DNA of 64,000 bases from Alloscardovia venturai (GCF_042676605.1 NZ_JBHTHQ010000011.1:1-64000); one strand, 5' to 3'; positions 7,688 through 16,782 are shown, numbered from the stretch's first letter. Made by a program: numbers and translations. Notes: a model not told the origin generated them from the letters alone.

Positions 7688-8374
7688 ATGGAAAAGTTGA
7701 CTGTTTTTACTGGAACGGGTGTGCCACTTCGCCGTACAGGTGTGGATACCGATCAGATTATCCCTGCAGTATTCTTGAAACGTGTGACACGCTCAGGTTT
7801 TGAGGATGCACTCTTCTATGCATGGCGGCGAGACCCGAATTTTGTGCTCAATCAAGAGGCATACAAGAACGGCTCTGTACTCGTCGCTGGACCTGATTTT
7901 GGCATTGGCTCATCCCGTGAGCATGCTGTGTGGGCATTGCACGACTATGGATTCCGAGTAGTCATCGCGCCGAAATTCGCGGATATTTTCTATGGAAATA
8001 CTGCAAAAAATGGCGTGCTTGCTGCGATTATGCCTATGGAATCCATCGAACTGTTATGGAAGATTCTCGAAGAAGAACCAGGTACTCAAGTCACCGTCTC
8101 GCTAGAAGACCGTACTGTGACATGTGCGGACGTTACGCTCCCATTTCAGGTAGATGACTACGTGCGTTGGCGTTTGATGAACGGATATGACGACATTGAC
8201 TTAACGCTTCAGCATGAAGACGATATCGAAGCGTATGAGAAGATGCGCGCGGAGAAGTTCCCCTTCAAGCCGAAGACCATACCGGCGTTAAGTCTTCCTG
8301 CTGAGCCTGTGAAATCTGCTCCTGAAGTAGATAGCCAGTGGGAAGGCCCTCTATCAGACAGGCAGACTAGGTAG
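7688..8374 (+). CDS. leuD: 3-isopropylmalate dehydratase small subunit
   Basis: A 228-residue swivel-domain partner of LeuC. It begins MEKLTVFTGTGVPLRRT and contains the family signatures VDTDQIIPAVFLKR and FGIGSSREHAVWAL, which bind the substrate side chain. It completes the leucine-pathway isomerase in the cytoplasm. The reading frame begins after a purine-rich stretch (gaaagaaag) and the length is normal for actinobacteria (about 200-230). The last 30 residues are low-conservation tail. It is the second gene of the leuCD operon. Confidence 0.95.
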   Translation: MEKLTVFTGTGVPLRRTGVDTDQIIPAVFLKRVTRSGFEDALFYAWRRDPNFVLNQEAYKNGSVLVAGPDFGIGSSREHAVWALHDYGFRVVIAPKFADIFYGNTAKNGVLAAIMPMESIELLWKILEEEPGTQVTVSLEDRTVTCADVTLPFQVDDYVRWRLMNGYDDIDLTLQHEDDIEAYEKMRAEKFPFKPKTIPALSLPAEPVKSAPEVDSQWEGPLSDRQTR

Positions 8375-8481
8375 GTCGGAGGTAGACAAGTTAGGCATAT
8401 CGCTCGATAGATAAAATCTTGTGGTGCGCTCTACACTTACACTGGAGTAAGAGTTTTAAAGAATTTTCTTAAAGGAGAATG

Positions 8482-9633
8482 ATGAGCGCACCCTTTTATG
8501 ATGTGAACCTCAGCTATGAGGATAACTACGAACGTGGTCCCTTTGGTGATTTTGCTCATATAGATGCTCATAGCGAGGAGCAAGCTGAAGGAAGTGAAAT
8601 ACATCCTACCTTTAACTTCTTCGGCTATGCGCTCAATTCGCCTTTTGGTATCCCAGCTGGACCATTACTCAACGAACATTTCACGACGGCTGCGTTGCGT
8701 TCAGGTTTTGATATCGCGACATACAAAACTGTGCGTTCGCGTGCATGGGGATGCAACCCATTTCCTAATGTTTTGTCCGTCCACCCTACGACAGTTGATG
8801 GCACACTCACTCCTGACTCCCCGCAAACGCAAGAAGGTCTGCTCGCTGACACAGACTTTGGTGTGCCGGGGAAAATTTCTATTTCCAATTCTTTTGGCGT
8901 CCCTAGCCAGGATCCTGACGTATGGCAGCCAGATATGAAGAAAGCGATTGAGCGCGCTCGAGAAAGGCGCGGCCAATTTCTCCTCGCAAGTTTCCAAGGC
9001 TCGCGTACCTCTGATATGTCAGAAGAACAGTACATTGCTGACCACGTGACAACTGCGAGACTTGCCGTAGAGACAGGCGCAAAAGTTCTCGAGATGAATA
9101 CGAGTTGCCCGAATGAAGGCAAAGGGCGGCTGCTATGCCACAATCCTGAGTTAGTGGGTCGTATCACTGAGGCTGTGAAGAATGAAATAGGCGATATTCC
9201 GCTGATTATCAAGCTCGCATTTATGCATGACGATGATGCTGTGCGTATCATGATGGAAAATACCGTACTTCATCAGACGGTACAAGGTTTTTCCACGATT
9301 AACACAATTTCTTCCAAACTTGTGGATGCCCATGGAAATCAAGCTCTTCCAGGCGTCGGGCGGGAAACTTCTGGCGTATGTGGAGCGGCTATCAAGCCAG
9401 CTGGGCTTGAAATGGTCGAACGTGTTATCCGCGTTCAGCATCGCTTGGGAATTAATGATAGTCGTTTCGGCGTCATTGGCGTGGGCGGCGTGACAAGTGT
9501 CACAGATTATAAGCAGTACCGTGCATTAGGTGCGATTGCTGTGATGAGTGCTACGAGCGCTATGTGGAATGCTGGGCTTGGTACACAAGTACGGGCAGCA
9601 GAGCACGATATGATGCTCGAACATATCTCGTAA
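8482..9633 (+). CDS. dihydroorotate dehydrogenase-like flavoprotein
   Basis: A TIM-barrel protein of the dihydroorotate dehydrogenase family, about 383 residues. The key signature is LEMNTSCPNEG in the middle, with IKLAF (substrate lysine region) and IGVGGVTS for the FMN phosphate near the end. It also has SPFGIPAGPLLN at the N-terminus. The sequence is more divergent than typical PyrD, and no other pyrimidine gene is adjacent, so it could act on dihydroorotate or a related dihydropyrimidine. Two ATGs lie in tandem. The one at 8482 is chosen because AGGAG at 8473-8477 then has a usable gap, whereas it nearly touches the first ATG. Confidence 0.75.
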   Translation: MSAPFYDVNLSYEDNYERGPFGDFAHIDAHSEEQAEGSEIHPTFNFFGYALNSPFGIPAGPLLNEHFTTAALRSGFDIATYKTVRSRAWGCNPFPNVLSVHPTTVDGTLTPDSPQTQEGLLADTDFGVPGKISISNSFGVPSQDPDVWQPDMKKAIERARERRGQFLLASFQGSRTSDMSEEQYIADHVTTARLAVETGAKVLEMNTSCPNEGKGRLLCHNPELVGRITEAVKNEIGDIPLIIKLAFMHDDDAVRIMMENTVLHQTVQGFSTINTISSKLVDAHGNQALPGVGRETSGVCGAAIKPAGLEMVERVIRVQHRLGINDSRFGVIGVGGVTSVTDYKQYRALGAIAVMSATSAMWNAGLGTQVRAAEHDMMLEHIS

Positions 9634-9732
9634 ACTTGGCGTGAACTATGCGCCGAGAGTAACTTCACATCACATGCACAATAATTATGCGACACTAGTA
9701 TAAGAAATTTAGGTGTAAGAGAAGGTTTATCC

Positions 9733-11055
9733 ATGACTCGTGAAGATGACGTATTACATGTAGTGGGCGGCAAACCATTAGGTGGTGAAATTAAAGTTCG
9801 TGGTGCAAAAAACCTCGTCTCTAAGGCGATGGTTGCAGCTTTGCTTGCGCCAGGAACATCTGTGCTCAAGAACGTCCCAGAGATTCGTGATGTTCAGGTC
9901 GTGTCTGATTTGCTTCGTTTACATGGCGTGAGTGTAGATGTTAACGGGCAAACTGGCGTAGTCACCATGGATGCAAGTAGGGTCGAGATGCCTGCTGTAT
10001 CTGACGTAGAAACGCTGTCGGGATCTTCTCGCATTCCTATTCTTTTTTCGGGGCCGCTGTTGCATCGTTTGGGAGAAGCATTCATCCCAACCTTAGGTGG
10101 GTGCCGTATCGGCGACCGTCCGATTGACTACCATTTAGAGACCTTACGCAAACTCGGTGCCGTAGTGGATAAGGAGCACGAGGATGGCATTCATATCACT
10201 GCCCCAGACGGTTTGCGCGGTACGAAGATTCATCTGCCGTATCCGTCCGTGGGAGCTACGGAGCAGACATTGCTCGCGGCAGTTCTCGCTGAGGGAAAGA
10301 CGGAACTTTCCGGTGCTGCTATCGAGCCCGAAATCATGGATTTAATTGCTATCTTGCAAAAGATGGGCGCTATCATCTCCGTTGACGTCGACCGTACTAT
10401 TCGCGTAGAAGGCGTCACGGAATTGAAGGGATACACTCACACTGCACTGACTGACCGTATCGAAGCTGCGTCGTGGGCGGCAGCAGCGCTCGCGACTCAT
10501 GGGGATATCTTCGTCAAGGGTGCTACTCAACCGGAGATGATGACTTTCTTGAATGTGTATCGCAAGATTGGCGGCGAATTTGACGTGACCGATCGGGGTA
10601 TCCGTTTCTGGCATCCAGGTGGCGATTTGAAACCTGTTGCGATTGAAACTGATGTTCACCCCGGCTTTATGACGGACTGGCAGCAGCCTCTCGTCGTCGC
10701 ATTGACTCAGGCCAAGGGACTTTCTATTGTGCATGAGACCGTATATGAAAACCGCTTCGGCTTTACTGAGCCTCTTGTCAAGATGGGGGCGACCATTCAG
10801 CTCTACCGCGAGTGCCTAGGATCGCTGCCTTGTCGTTTTGAGCAGAAGAACTTCGAGCATTCTGCAGTTATCTTTGGTCAAACTCCTCTTGAAGGGCGAG
10901 ACATTGACGTGCCGGATTTGCGTGGAGGATTCTCTCACTTGATTGCAGCGCTGACTGCACAAGGTGAATCGAACGTACGCGGTATCTCCCTTATTGACCG
11001 TGGATATGCGGACTTCAGAGGTAAGCTTCAAGCGTTGGGTGCTCACTTCGATTAA
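9733..11055 (+). CDS. murA: UDP-N-acetylglucosamine 1-carboxyvinyltransferase
   Basis: A 440-residue EPSP-synthase-fold enzyme that transfers enolpyruvate from PEP to UDP-GlcNAc, the first committed step of peptidoglycan synthesis. The N-terminal GGEIKVRGAKNLVSKAM holds the substrate Lys and Asn. The catalytic loop reads LGGCRIGDRPID with Cys124, the form that fosfomycin alkylates, unlike the Asp form of mycobacteria. The C-terminal part has ETVYENRFGF and DLRGGFSHLIAAL. It heads a murA-plsC-gpsA-ddl cluster serving envelope synthesis. Length and motifs are normal. Confidence 0.95.
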   Translation: MTREDDVLHVVGGKPLGGEIKVRGAKNLVSKAMVAALLAPGTSVLKNVPEIRDVQVVSDLLRLHGVSVDVNGQTGVVTMDASRVEMPAVSDVETLSGSSRIPILFSGPLLHRLGEAFIPTLGGCRIGDRPIDYHLETLRKLGAVVDKEHEDGIHITAPDGLRGTKIHLPYPSVGATEQTLLAAVLAEGKTELSGAAIEPEIMDLIAILQKMGAIISVDVDRTIRVEGVTELKGYTHTALTDRIEAASWAAAALATHGDIFVKGATQPEMMTFLNVYRKIGGEFDVTDRGIRFWHPGGDLKPVAIETDVHPGFMTDWQQPLVVALTQAKGLSIVHETVYENRFGFTEPLVKMGATIQLYRECLGSLPCRFEQKNFEHSAVIFGQTPLEGRDIDVPDLRGGFSHLIAALTAQGESNVRGISLIDRGYADFRGKLQALGAHFD

Positions 11056-11060
11056 AAACG

Positions 11061-11066
11061 TATAAT
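11061..11066 (+). promoter_or_regulatory. -10 box (TATAAT) immediately before plsC-like gene
   Basis: A perfect TATAAT ends seven bases before the ATG at 11074. A transcript starting at the usual distance would begin at or next to the start codon and be leaderless. No clear Shine-Dalgarno lies between. The -35 is not obvious. Confidence 0.45.
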
Positions 11067-11073
11067 AGAGCCT

Positions 11074-12048
11074 ATGGTATCTCGCGGAAAACCAAGTCCA
11101 GGAAAATCTGTGCCCAAGCTGAGCACAGCACAAGTAAGAAAACTGGCAGAAAAGCATCATTTTTCCGACCCATTTGCATATCTTCCTACGGGTGTCCCTC
11201 GTCAGAATAATGAAGAAGAAATAGCGGCGCAAAATCCACAGCAAGCGCGCCGCTTGCTCGACTTTATCTCATGGGTGGCGCGTACACGTATGAAGGCATA
11301 CTCGTGGGGGCTTGAGAATGTCCCAGAAAAAGGTGTCTTTATCACTGCGGCAACTCACGTGACACAATTTGATGTGTTCGTCCCAATGTGTGGGCTCTTC
11401 CACCAAGGTCGCCGTCCGCGCTACATGGCGAAGGCTGAGATGGCCAAGTGGCCTATTATTGGTAACTGGTTTAAGACCGTGGGCATGCAACCAGTACCGC
11501 GCCGAAGCGGCAAAGCACAGGCTATCATCGACGAATCAGTGCGCATTATGGTTGAAGATCATCGACCGCTTACTATTTGGCCTGAAGGTACCGTGACTCG
11601 TGACCCTGATAAATGGCCTATGAGCTTGAAGCCGGGTATGGCGATTATCGCTCTGGAAACGTCACGCAAACTTGGCTACATGGTACCGCTTTTCGTCTCC
11701 GTCACGTGGGGAGCGGCAAGTATCAATCATTTCTTCCCGTGGCCTCGTAAGAATGTCGTTATGGCGTATGACACAGCACTTGATTACTCTGATTTGCTTG
11801 AGGGCATGGAAAATTGGGGTGAGTATGGCGCACCTCAAGATGCTATTGATGAGCTCACGGAACGTGTGGCTGACCGTATGGAAACTTTGATGGAAGAAAT
11901 TCGCGGGGAAGAAAGACCGGCATGGGGTCGATGGAATTTCCGCTCGATGAGTCGCAAGCCTCGTCTCTCCCGTGTATCTCGGACTCAAGAAACTCGAGAC
12001 GCCCATATTTCCTCTATAGATAGAGATGAGAGTGAGGACAAGGAGTAA
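11074..12048 (+). CDS. plsC: 1-acyl-sn-glycerol-3-phosphate acyltransferase (PlsC family)
   Basis: A 324-residue acyltransferase that makes phosphatidic acid from lysophosphatidate at the membrane. The catalytic H-x4-D motif is in TATHVTQFDVF-like sequence (AATHVTQFD). The phosphate-binding block is IWPEGTVTRD. A basic 50-residue N-terminus precedes the domain, and an Arg/Ser-rich C-terminal tail of about 45 residues follows it. gpsA, which makes glycerol-3-phosphate, starts 2 bp after its stop, so the two supply consecutive steps of phospholipid synthesis from one operon. It may have its own leaderless promoter. Confidence 0.85.
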   Translation: MVSRGKPSPGKSVPKLSTAQVRKLAEKHHFSDPFAYLPTGVPRQNNEEEIAAQNPQQARRLLDFISWVARTRMKAYSWGLENVPEKGVFITAATHVTQFDVFVPMCGLFHQGRRPRYMAKAEMAKWPIIGNWFKTVGMQPVPRRSGKAQAIIDESVRIMVEDHRPLTIWPEGTVTRDPDKWPMSLKPGMAIIALETSRKLGYMVPLFVSVTWGAASINHFFPWPRKNVVMAYDTALDYSDLLEGMENWGEYGAPQDAIDELTERVADRMETLMEEIRGEERPAWGRWNFRSMSRKPRLSRVSRTQETRDAHISSIDRDESEDKE

Positions 12049-12050
12049 AC

Positions 12051-13049
12051 ATGACACATATAACCGTTCTTGGTGCAGGTGCATGGGGCACGGCGTTTGG
12101 TCAAGTCCTCGCAGATGCGGGCAACGACGTTATGATGTGGGCACGTGAGCCTGAAATCGTGGAAGCTATCAATAATGAGCAACGCAATCCCGTGCGGCTT
12201 CCTGTAGTAGAGAAGCTTCCTGAAAATATGCGTGCTACGGGAAACCGTGAAGAAGCTGTACGAGATGCAGATATTGTTGTGGTGGCTATTGCAGCGCAGT
12301 TTGCGCGTATGGCTCTCGAAGAGTTCAAGCCATTTATACCTAGTAATGCCCTCGTCGTGTCTCTCATGAAGGGTATCGAACGATCGTCAGATAAGCGTAT
12401 GGATGAGGTCGTTACTGAGGCGCTCGACTTACCTATGAACCGTTTCGTAGCAGTATCCGGACCGAACTTATCTAAGGAAGTCGCTCAGCGCATGCCCGCA
12501 GCAGCTGTAGCGGCATCGGTGAATCGCGAGGCGGCCGAAAAGGTAGCACAAGCTGCGACGAATGATTATTTCAAGATATTTGTCACGGACGATGTCGTAG
12601 GCATCGAAATGTGCGGGTCGCTTAAGAACGTGACTGCGCTCGCAGTAGGCATGGCGCGCGGGGCAGGATATGGCGAAAATACAGCAGCAATGATTGAAAC
12701 TCGAGGTCTTGCAGAGCTCACAGCACTCGGCGAAGCACTTGGTGCAAATCCGCGGACTTTCTTCGGACTCGCAGGTGTCGGCGATTTGATAGCGACGTGT
12801 GGCTCACCATTAAGTCGTAACTTTACTTTTGGCTCCAATCTTGGCAGAGGTATGAGCGTGGAGGAAGCTACTGCTGCTTCAAATGGCGTAGCAGAGGGTG
12901 TGCCAACAACGGCAGCTGTCGTAGCATTAGGTGAACAACTTGGTGTGCCTACACCGCTTGCATGCGCTATGAACAACGTGCTGGAACATGGCATCTCTTG
13001 TGCTGACATGCTCGGTCAATTATTTGCTGATGGGGCTCTCGAGGAGTAA
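12051..13049 (+). CDS. gpsA: glycerol-3-phosphate dehydrogenase [NAD(P)+]
   Basis: A 332-residue cytoplasmic enzyme that reduces dihydroxyacetone phosphate to sn-glycerol-3-phosphate for phospholipids. The Rossmann loop is VLGAGAWGTAFG at the N-terminus. Later conserved blocks include VSLMKGIE, SGPNLSKEVA, the catalytic-lysine region CGSLKNVTALAVGMARG, and GLAGVGDLIATC. Length is normal. It starts 2 bp after the acyltransferase stop codon, which indicates translational coupling. ddl follows about 65 bp later. Confidence 0.95.
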   Translation: MTHITVLGAGAWGTAFGQVLADAGNDVMMWAREPEIVEAINNEQRNPVRLPVVEKLPENMRATGNREEAVRDADIVVVAIAAQFARMALEEFKPFIPSNALVVSLMKGIERSSDKRMDEVVTEALDLPMNRFVAVSGPNLSKEVAQRMPAAAVAASVNREAAEKVAQAATNDYFKIFVTDDVVGIEMCGSLKNVTALAVGMARGAGYGENTAAMIETRGLAELTALGEALGANPRTFFGLAGVGDLIATCGSPLSRNFTFGSNLGRGMSVEEATAASNGVAEGVPTTAAVVALGEQLGVPTPLACAMNNVLEHGISCADMLGQLFADGALEE

Positions 13050-13113
13050 TAAATAGCGCTAATGCAGTGAGCAAGTTACGTGCTGTTTGGCGAGTGAAAT
13101 TGAGGAAAGAACA

Positions 13114-14262
13114 ATGGTAGATAAGAAAAATATTCTCGTGCTCTTCGGCGGCAAGGCTGACGAACATTCCATTTCGTGCATTTCTGCTTCTGGTGTGCTT
13201 AATGCAATGGATACAGAGAAATTTAATCCTATTCCAGTGGGCATTACGAAGGAAGGTCAATGGGTGCTGGGTGGAGAGGATCCGCGCGTGTGGTCGCTCG
13301 ATGCGGCTAAAAAATCGGGGAAGATGCCAGAAGTCAAGCCAACTGAGAACTCTCTTGGTGTTATCCTTGACCCATCCTCAGAAGGTAACGGTTTCTTGAC
13401 CGTTGATGTGAATGGCATGATGAAGTCCATCGGCCACATTGACGCGGTGTTCCCTGTGCTTCATGGTCCGTATGGTGAAGATGGCACGGTGCAAGGGCTC
13501 TTAGAAATGATGAATGTACCGTACGTAGGGTGCGGTGTGCTTGCCTCTGCAGCATGCATGGATAAGCATTATACAAAGGAGATTCTTCGTGAAGCAGGTA
13601 TCCCAGTAGCCCAAGGCTTTACGATTGATGCTCGTCATGAGGAGCAAACTAATGGTGTGTGGCTGCTGAAGCGTGTGCAGGATGAAGGGCTTGAATACCC
13701 TCTGTATGTTAAGCCTTCGCGTGCTGGGTCATCCTATGGTGTGACTCGCATTGATCGCGCTGACAGTAATCAGCAGCAATGTGTAGCTCTTGAAGCCGCT
13801 GTACGCGAAGCAAGTGAACATGATTGGCGCATTCTCATCGAGCAAGGTGTCAACGGTCACGAGATTGAGTGTGCAGTGCTTGCACCTCGCTCGGGAGAAC
13901 TGCCGCGCACATCGCTTCCTGGGGAAATTGTGATTGATGCGCATAACACCACAGATTTTTATGATTTCGATTCCAAATATATGGATGATCAGGCATCCCA
14001 TGTGGAAGTTCCAGCGGCTCTTCCTGAAGAAATTTTGAAGAAAGTCCAAGATGTAGCGGCGCGGGCATTTACCGCAGTGGACGGTGCAGGACTGTCCCGT
14101 GTGGATACTTTTGTCACACCTGAAGGCGAAGTATTGGTCAACGAAATCAATACAATGCCTGGATTTACGCCGATTTCCATGTACTCTCAGGCGTGGGAAG
14201 CAACGGGTCTATCTTATGGCGACCTCATTACGGAGCTTATCGAGGGTGTCTTAGCAGAGTAA
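13114..14262 (+). CDS. ddl: D-alanine--D-alanine ligase
   Basis: An ATP-grasp enzyme of about 382 residues that joins two D-alanines for the peptidoglycan stem peptide. It starts MVDKKNILVLFGGKADEHSIS, the usual N-terminus, and gaggaaag lies 7 bases or so before ATG 13114, so this start is preferred over the in-frame ATG at 13087. Later blocks are HGPYGEDGTVQGLLE, the ATP-grasp YVKPSRAGSSYGV, and NEINTMPGFTPISMYSQ at the metal site. FDSKYMDD carries the Tyr of D-Ala-D-Ala rather than D-Ala-D-lactate ligases, so vancomycin-type resistance is not indicated. Last gene of the murA cluster. Confidence 0.95.
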   Translation: MVDKKNILVLFGGKADEHSISCISASGVLNAMDTEKFNPIPVGITKEGQWVLGGEDPRVWSLDAAKKSGKMPEVKPTENSLGVILDPSSEGNGFLTVDVNGMMKSIGHIDAVFPVLHGPYGEDGTVQGLLEMMNVPYVGCGVLASAACMDKHYTKEILREAGIPVAQGFTIDARHEEQTNGVWLLKRVQDEGLEYPLYVKPSRAGSSYGVTRIDRADSNQQQCVALEAAVREASEHDWRILIEQGVNGHEIECAVLAPRSGELPRTSLPGEIVIDAHNTTDFYDFDSKYMDDQASHVEVPAALPEEILKKVQDVAARAFTAVDGAGLSRVDTFVTPEGEVLVNEINTMPGFTPISMYSQAWEATGLSYGDLITELIEGVLAE

Positions 14263-14286
14263 GCGCGGGTTGTTGAGCCCCGCGTG

Positions 14287-14318
14287 GGTCCCTTCTCTAT
14301 CTCACAAGAGAAGGGACC
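14287..14318. terminator. 12-bp perfect hairpin after ddl
   Basis: ggtcccttctct (14287-14298) pairs with agagaagggacc (14307-14318) around an 8-base loop. It lies between the converging ddl and channel genes. No strong T run follows on either strand, but the stem strength and position support a bidirectional terminator. Confidence 0.6.
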
Positions 14319-14324
14319 AATAGT

Positions 14325-15263
14325 TTAGGCAAGGTTGTCATGACGATGAGATGATGAATTCTCTTTCAGCGGAGTCGGAGAGAGAATTTTTGTCTCTACT
14401 AAATCTGGAGGAGTAGCCAAATCATCGTGAAGATGAGACAAAGGTGAGGTCACGGCTGTGTGAGCGAAATTTTTGCTAGAGTCGGCTTCATAATGCATCT
14501 GTGCCATGTATGGTTTCCCCGCGAGCGCGCGTGCTGCGGCATCATGGATTGCAGCATATGCGATGCCATCTTTTGCGTAGAGGATGACTTCTGCATCAAT
14601 GCCGTAAGCGCTGAAATTAGTGAGGCGCACGGTTGGAGTGGTTCCCTTAAGCGCTAAATTTCGAGTGGAGTAAGAGACAGTAGTAACGATATCTTCGAAG
14701 GTACTCTTCACGTCGATGTCGCTACGTAAGAGAATATGAAGTGTTGTAAATGCTTCATTCGCGCGGGGAAGGCGTTCCAATGCAGATGTATTGAGCACGG
14801 AATTAGGTATGACAAGATGGGAGCCGCTACGCTCCACAAGCACTGTGTGGCGCCATGTCACGTCCTGTACGCGACCGGTAATGCCGTTGATAGTGATGCG
14901 ATCTCCTGGCTTGATGACCTTGCTAGCCATGAGTCCAAATCCTCCAAGAAAGTTGGAAATGGTGTCCTGCAAGCCGAGAGACACTGCCAAACCACCAATG
15001 CCCAATGCTGTGACAAGTGAGGTGGCTTCAATCCCGAAGACTGGTTTAAGAACGATGACTATACCAATAACCCAAATGAGCACGCGTATCACATTGATAA
15101 AGAGAGAGGCGCTAGGAATCGGTGCGCGGTCGAGTATAGTGTGCATCAATTTCGCCACAAAATGTGAGAGAAGCCATGTGATGACGAATGCGATGAGGAG
15201 GAACACTATACGGTCCACGCGACTGTTAATCCAAGAAGTCAGCGAGCTAAAAATTTCAGTCAT
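14325..15263 (-). CDS. MscS-family small-conductance mechanosensitive channel
   Basis: A membrane protein of about 312 residues. There are three predicted helices: about 15-38, 55-76 and 80-110. The third (ALGIGGLAVSLGLQDTISNFLGG) is the Gly/Ala-rich pore helix of MscS, followed by the beta domain with PGDRITINGITGRVQDVTWR and VIPNSVL. It releases osmolytes on hypo-osmotic shock. The last 60 residues are polar, Ser/His-rich and poorly conserved. The frame is open to ATG 15323, but Met at 15263 (MTEIFSSLT) is preferred because helix 1 then follows a normal short N-terminus. It converges on ddl. Confidence 0.85.
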   Translation of the reverse strand: MTEIFSSLTSWINSRVDRIVFLLIAFVITWLLSHFVAKLMHTILDRAPIPSASLFINVIRVLIWVIGIVIVLKPVFGIEATSLVTALGIGGLAVSLGLQDTISNFLGGFGLMASKVIKPGDRITINGITGRVQDVTWRHTVLVERSGSHLVIPNSVLNTSALERLPRANEAFTTLHILLRSDIDVKSTFEDIVTTVSYSTRNLALKGTTPTVRLTNFSAYGIDAEVILYAKDGIAYAAIHDAAARALAGKPYMAQMHYEADSSKNFAHTAVTSPLSHLHDDLATPPDLVETKILSPTPLKENSSSHRHDNLA

Positions 15264-15418
15264 GTGTTCAGGTTTAGCATAAATGCCGTAGACCTTGCAA
15301 AGGTCATGACTTTCATATATCATTGAGAAGTTGTGTGCGCTAGGGTATTAATACTGCGCTAGTTGCACGGAAGATGTGAGTTTAGACGTACGTTTAAATG
15401 TAAGCAGAGGAGTCCATC

Positions 15419-15613
15419 ATGGCAGCTCGTTGCGCAGTATGCGGTAAGGGTCCACAGGCCGGTTATAGCGTATCGCATTCGCATATTCGTAATAAGCGTC
15501 GTTTCCTGCCAAACCTCCAGGCTGTGCGTACTACCGTTGACGGCGAGACTGTTCGCCTCCGCGTGTGCACCTCTTGCCTTAAGGCTGGTAAGGTTCAGCG
15601 TCGCGTGGCATAG
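15419..15613 (+). CDS. rpmB: 50S ribosomal protein L28
   Basis: A 64-residue large-subunit protein. It begins MAARCAVCGKGPQAG and has the second pair CTSCLKAGKV, making the four-cysteine (C+) zinc-binding form. SVSHSHIRNKRRFLPNLQ is the usual RNA-binding basic stretch. gcagaggag upstream is the ribosome-binding site. It stands alone and is followed by a strong terminator. It precedes the recG region as in other bifidobacteria. Confidence 0.95.
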   Translation: MAARCAVCGKGPQAGYSVSHSHIRNKRRFLPNLQAVRTTVDGETVRLRVCTSCLKAGKVQRRVA

Positions 15614-15630
15614 TTTTTGTCACCTAAGAG

Positions 15631-15660
15631 CCCCAGGAGAAATCCTGGGGTTTTGTTTTT
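15631..15660 (+). terminator. intrinsic terminator of rpmB
   Basis: ccccagga (15631-15638), GAAA tetraloop, tcctgggg (15643-15650), then ttttgttttt. A textbook Rho-independent terminator 17 bases after the rpmB stop. Confidence 0.95.
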
Positions 15661-16473
15661 CTTCGGTGGCCTTCTGGGCGGTAAGCTGTAAGTCTAAGTC
15701 CATAAGTCACTTGGAAAACAATAAGCCCAAGCTCACTGATGAGCTCATAATTTCATGGGCGGCTTTCTCCCCAATAATAAACGGTTTTAAATGCTGAGTC
15801 TTGCCTCTTTTCTGAAGTTTTGTGCATGTTGGAACATTTGAGAGCGGGTTGAGACGTGAAAGTTGCTAATTTTACGTCCCAACGTGCAAAAAATTGAGAA
15901 AAGTCTCCACAATTGAGCAGACAAAAGCAGAATTTAGACTAATTCGGAGGGACAGCCGTATATTTTGTCGATGTATCTGACCGATTTAAATCTATTTTGT
16001 GCAAGATGATACAGAATGAGACCTTATATGAAGAAGTTCAGCTTATATTCTGTTTCAACCTGCACAAAAGTTGATTTAAAGACTGCTTTCGCTGCACCCT
16101 AGCGGGCTCAAACACACTTATCCCGCGCGCTGTACTCTCTATGTCCTTCGTACTACATGTAGCTACTACATTATTAAGTCCATGATTCTGCAGAATCTGC
16201 AGAATTAGCGCCAGTATCTCTTGCGCTGTAAATAAGCCCGCGAGCAAGAACTTCTACGCCGAACGTTGAACACAGATTAAGGATAGCGTCGTAAGAGCGG
16301 AGAAAAAATCTAACGCAGAACTAGATGGCACGCATGCTTCATGTATTTCGCCAATCTGTATTAAATCAGGAAACAACAAAACCTCACCCGATTCTAGGCT
16401 TATCGCCCTAATGCCCTAGGTTTCCTAGGTTTTCTCTCTTAGCGTAGATGAACTCATCCTTGGAGGAGATAGC
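15661..16473. other. non-coding, apparently decayed stretch between rpmB and recG
   Basis: About 800 bases without a convincing gene. An imperfect inverted repeat lies at 15848-15888 (gttgagacgt against acgtcccaac, one mismatch), with an alternative outer pairing tgcatgttgg/ccaacgtgca. On the minus strand, 16038-16330 contains short protein-like stretches in different frames (for example FGVEVLARGLIYSA) broken by stops, as in an old gene remnant. I cannot identify the parent family. No tmRNA, RNase P RNA or tRNA was recognised. Confidence 0.4.
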
Positions 16474-16767
16474 ATGAATAACATGGCTGAGAAGCTTATC
16501 AGCGACGGAAGGAGATATAGGAAGGAAACACGGAAAGGAAACACGGAGCGCCAAATTCAATATAGTCTCGACTATTATTAGCGCTACTTTATTGTGTATT
16601 GGATTACTCTGTTTCATGGTAAAAAGTTTTGTTCCTGAGTATGTAGATACGTAGGGTGTGCTTCATGAAGAAGTTCTTTGATTCCTGTGGGATTCCCTTT
16701 TATTGCGGCAGGATTCATAGAGCTCACTGTTATAGTAGGGGTTAAAGTAAGCAGCAGAAAGAGATAG
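16474..16767 (+). pseudogene. frameshifted small membrane-protein gene with 13-bp tandem duplication
   Basis: ATG 16474 has a good ribosome-binding site (ggaggag) and opens MNNMAEKLISDGRRYRKETR. The unit aaggaaacacgga then occurs twice in tandem (16522-16534 and 16535-16547). Thirteen bases shift the frame and the first frame stops at 16582 or so. Removing one copy joins the start to SAKFNIVSTIISATLLCIG, a transmembrane helix, ending at TAG 16652. A further frame (16678-16767) gives LIPVGFPFIAAGFIELTVIV, a second helix, then SSRKR and a stop. So a two-helix membrane protein seems broken by the duplication and at least one more lesion. Family unknown. Confidence 0.55.
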
Positions 16768-16782
16768 TGAAAGGAGCGCACA

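Noticed and set aside
9733..11055. MurA with Asp in place of the catalytic Cys, as in mycobacteria
   Set aside because: The loop reads LGGCRIG, so the Cys is present.
13087..13113. ddl start at ATG 13087
   Set aside because: The extra nine residues precede a good ribosome-binding site that belongs to ATG 13114, where normal Ddl sequence begins.
13114..14262. vancomycin-type D-Ala-D-lactate ligase
   Set aside because: The FDSKY motif has the Tyr of ordinary D-Ala-D-Ala ligases.
16038..16247. 69-codon minus-strand frame as a gene
   Set aside because: No ribosome-binding site and no recognised family. Protein-like text continues in other frames across stops, so it is debris at best.
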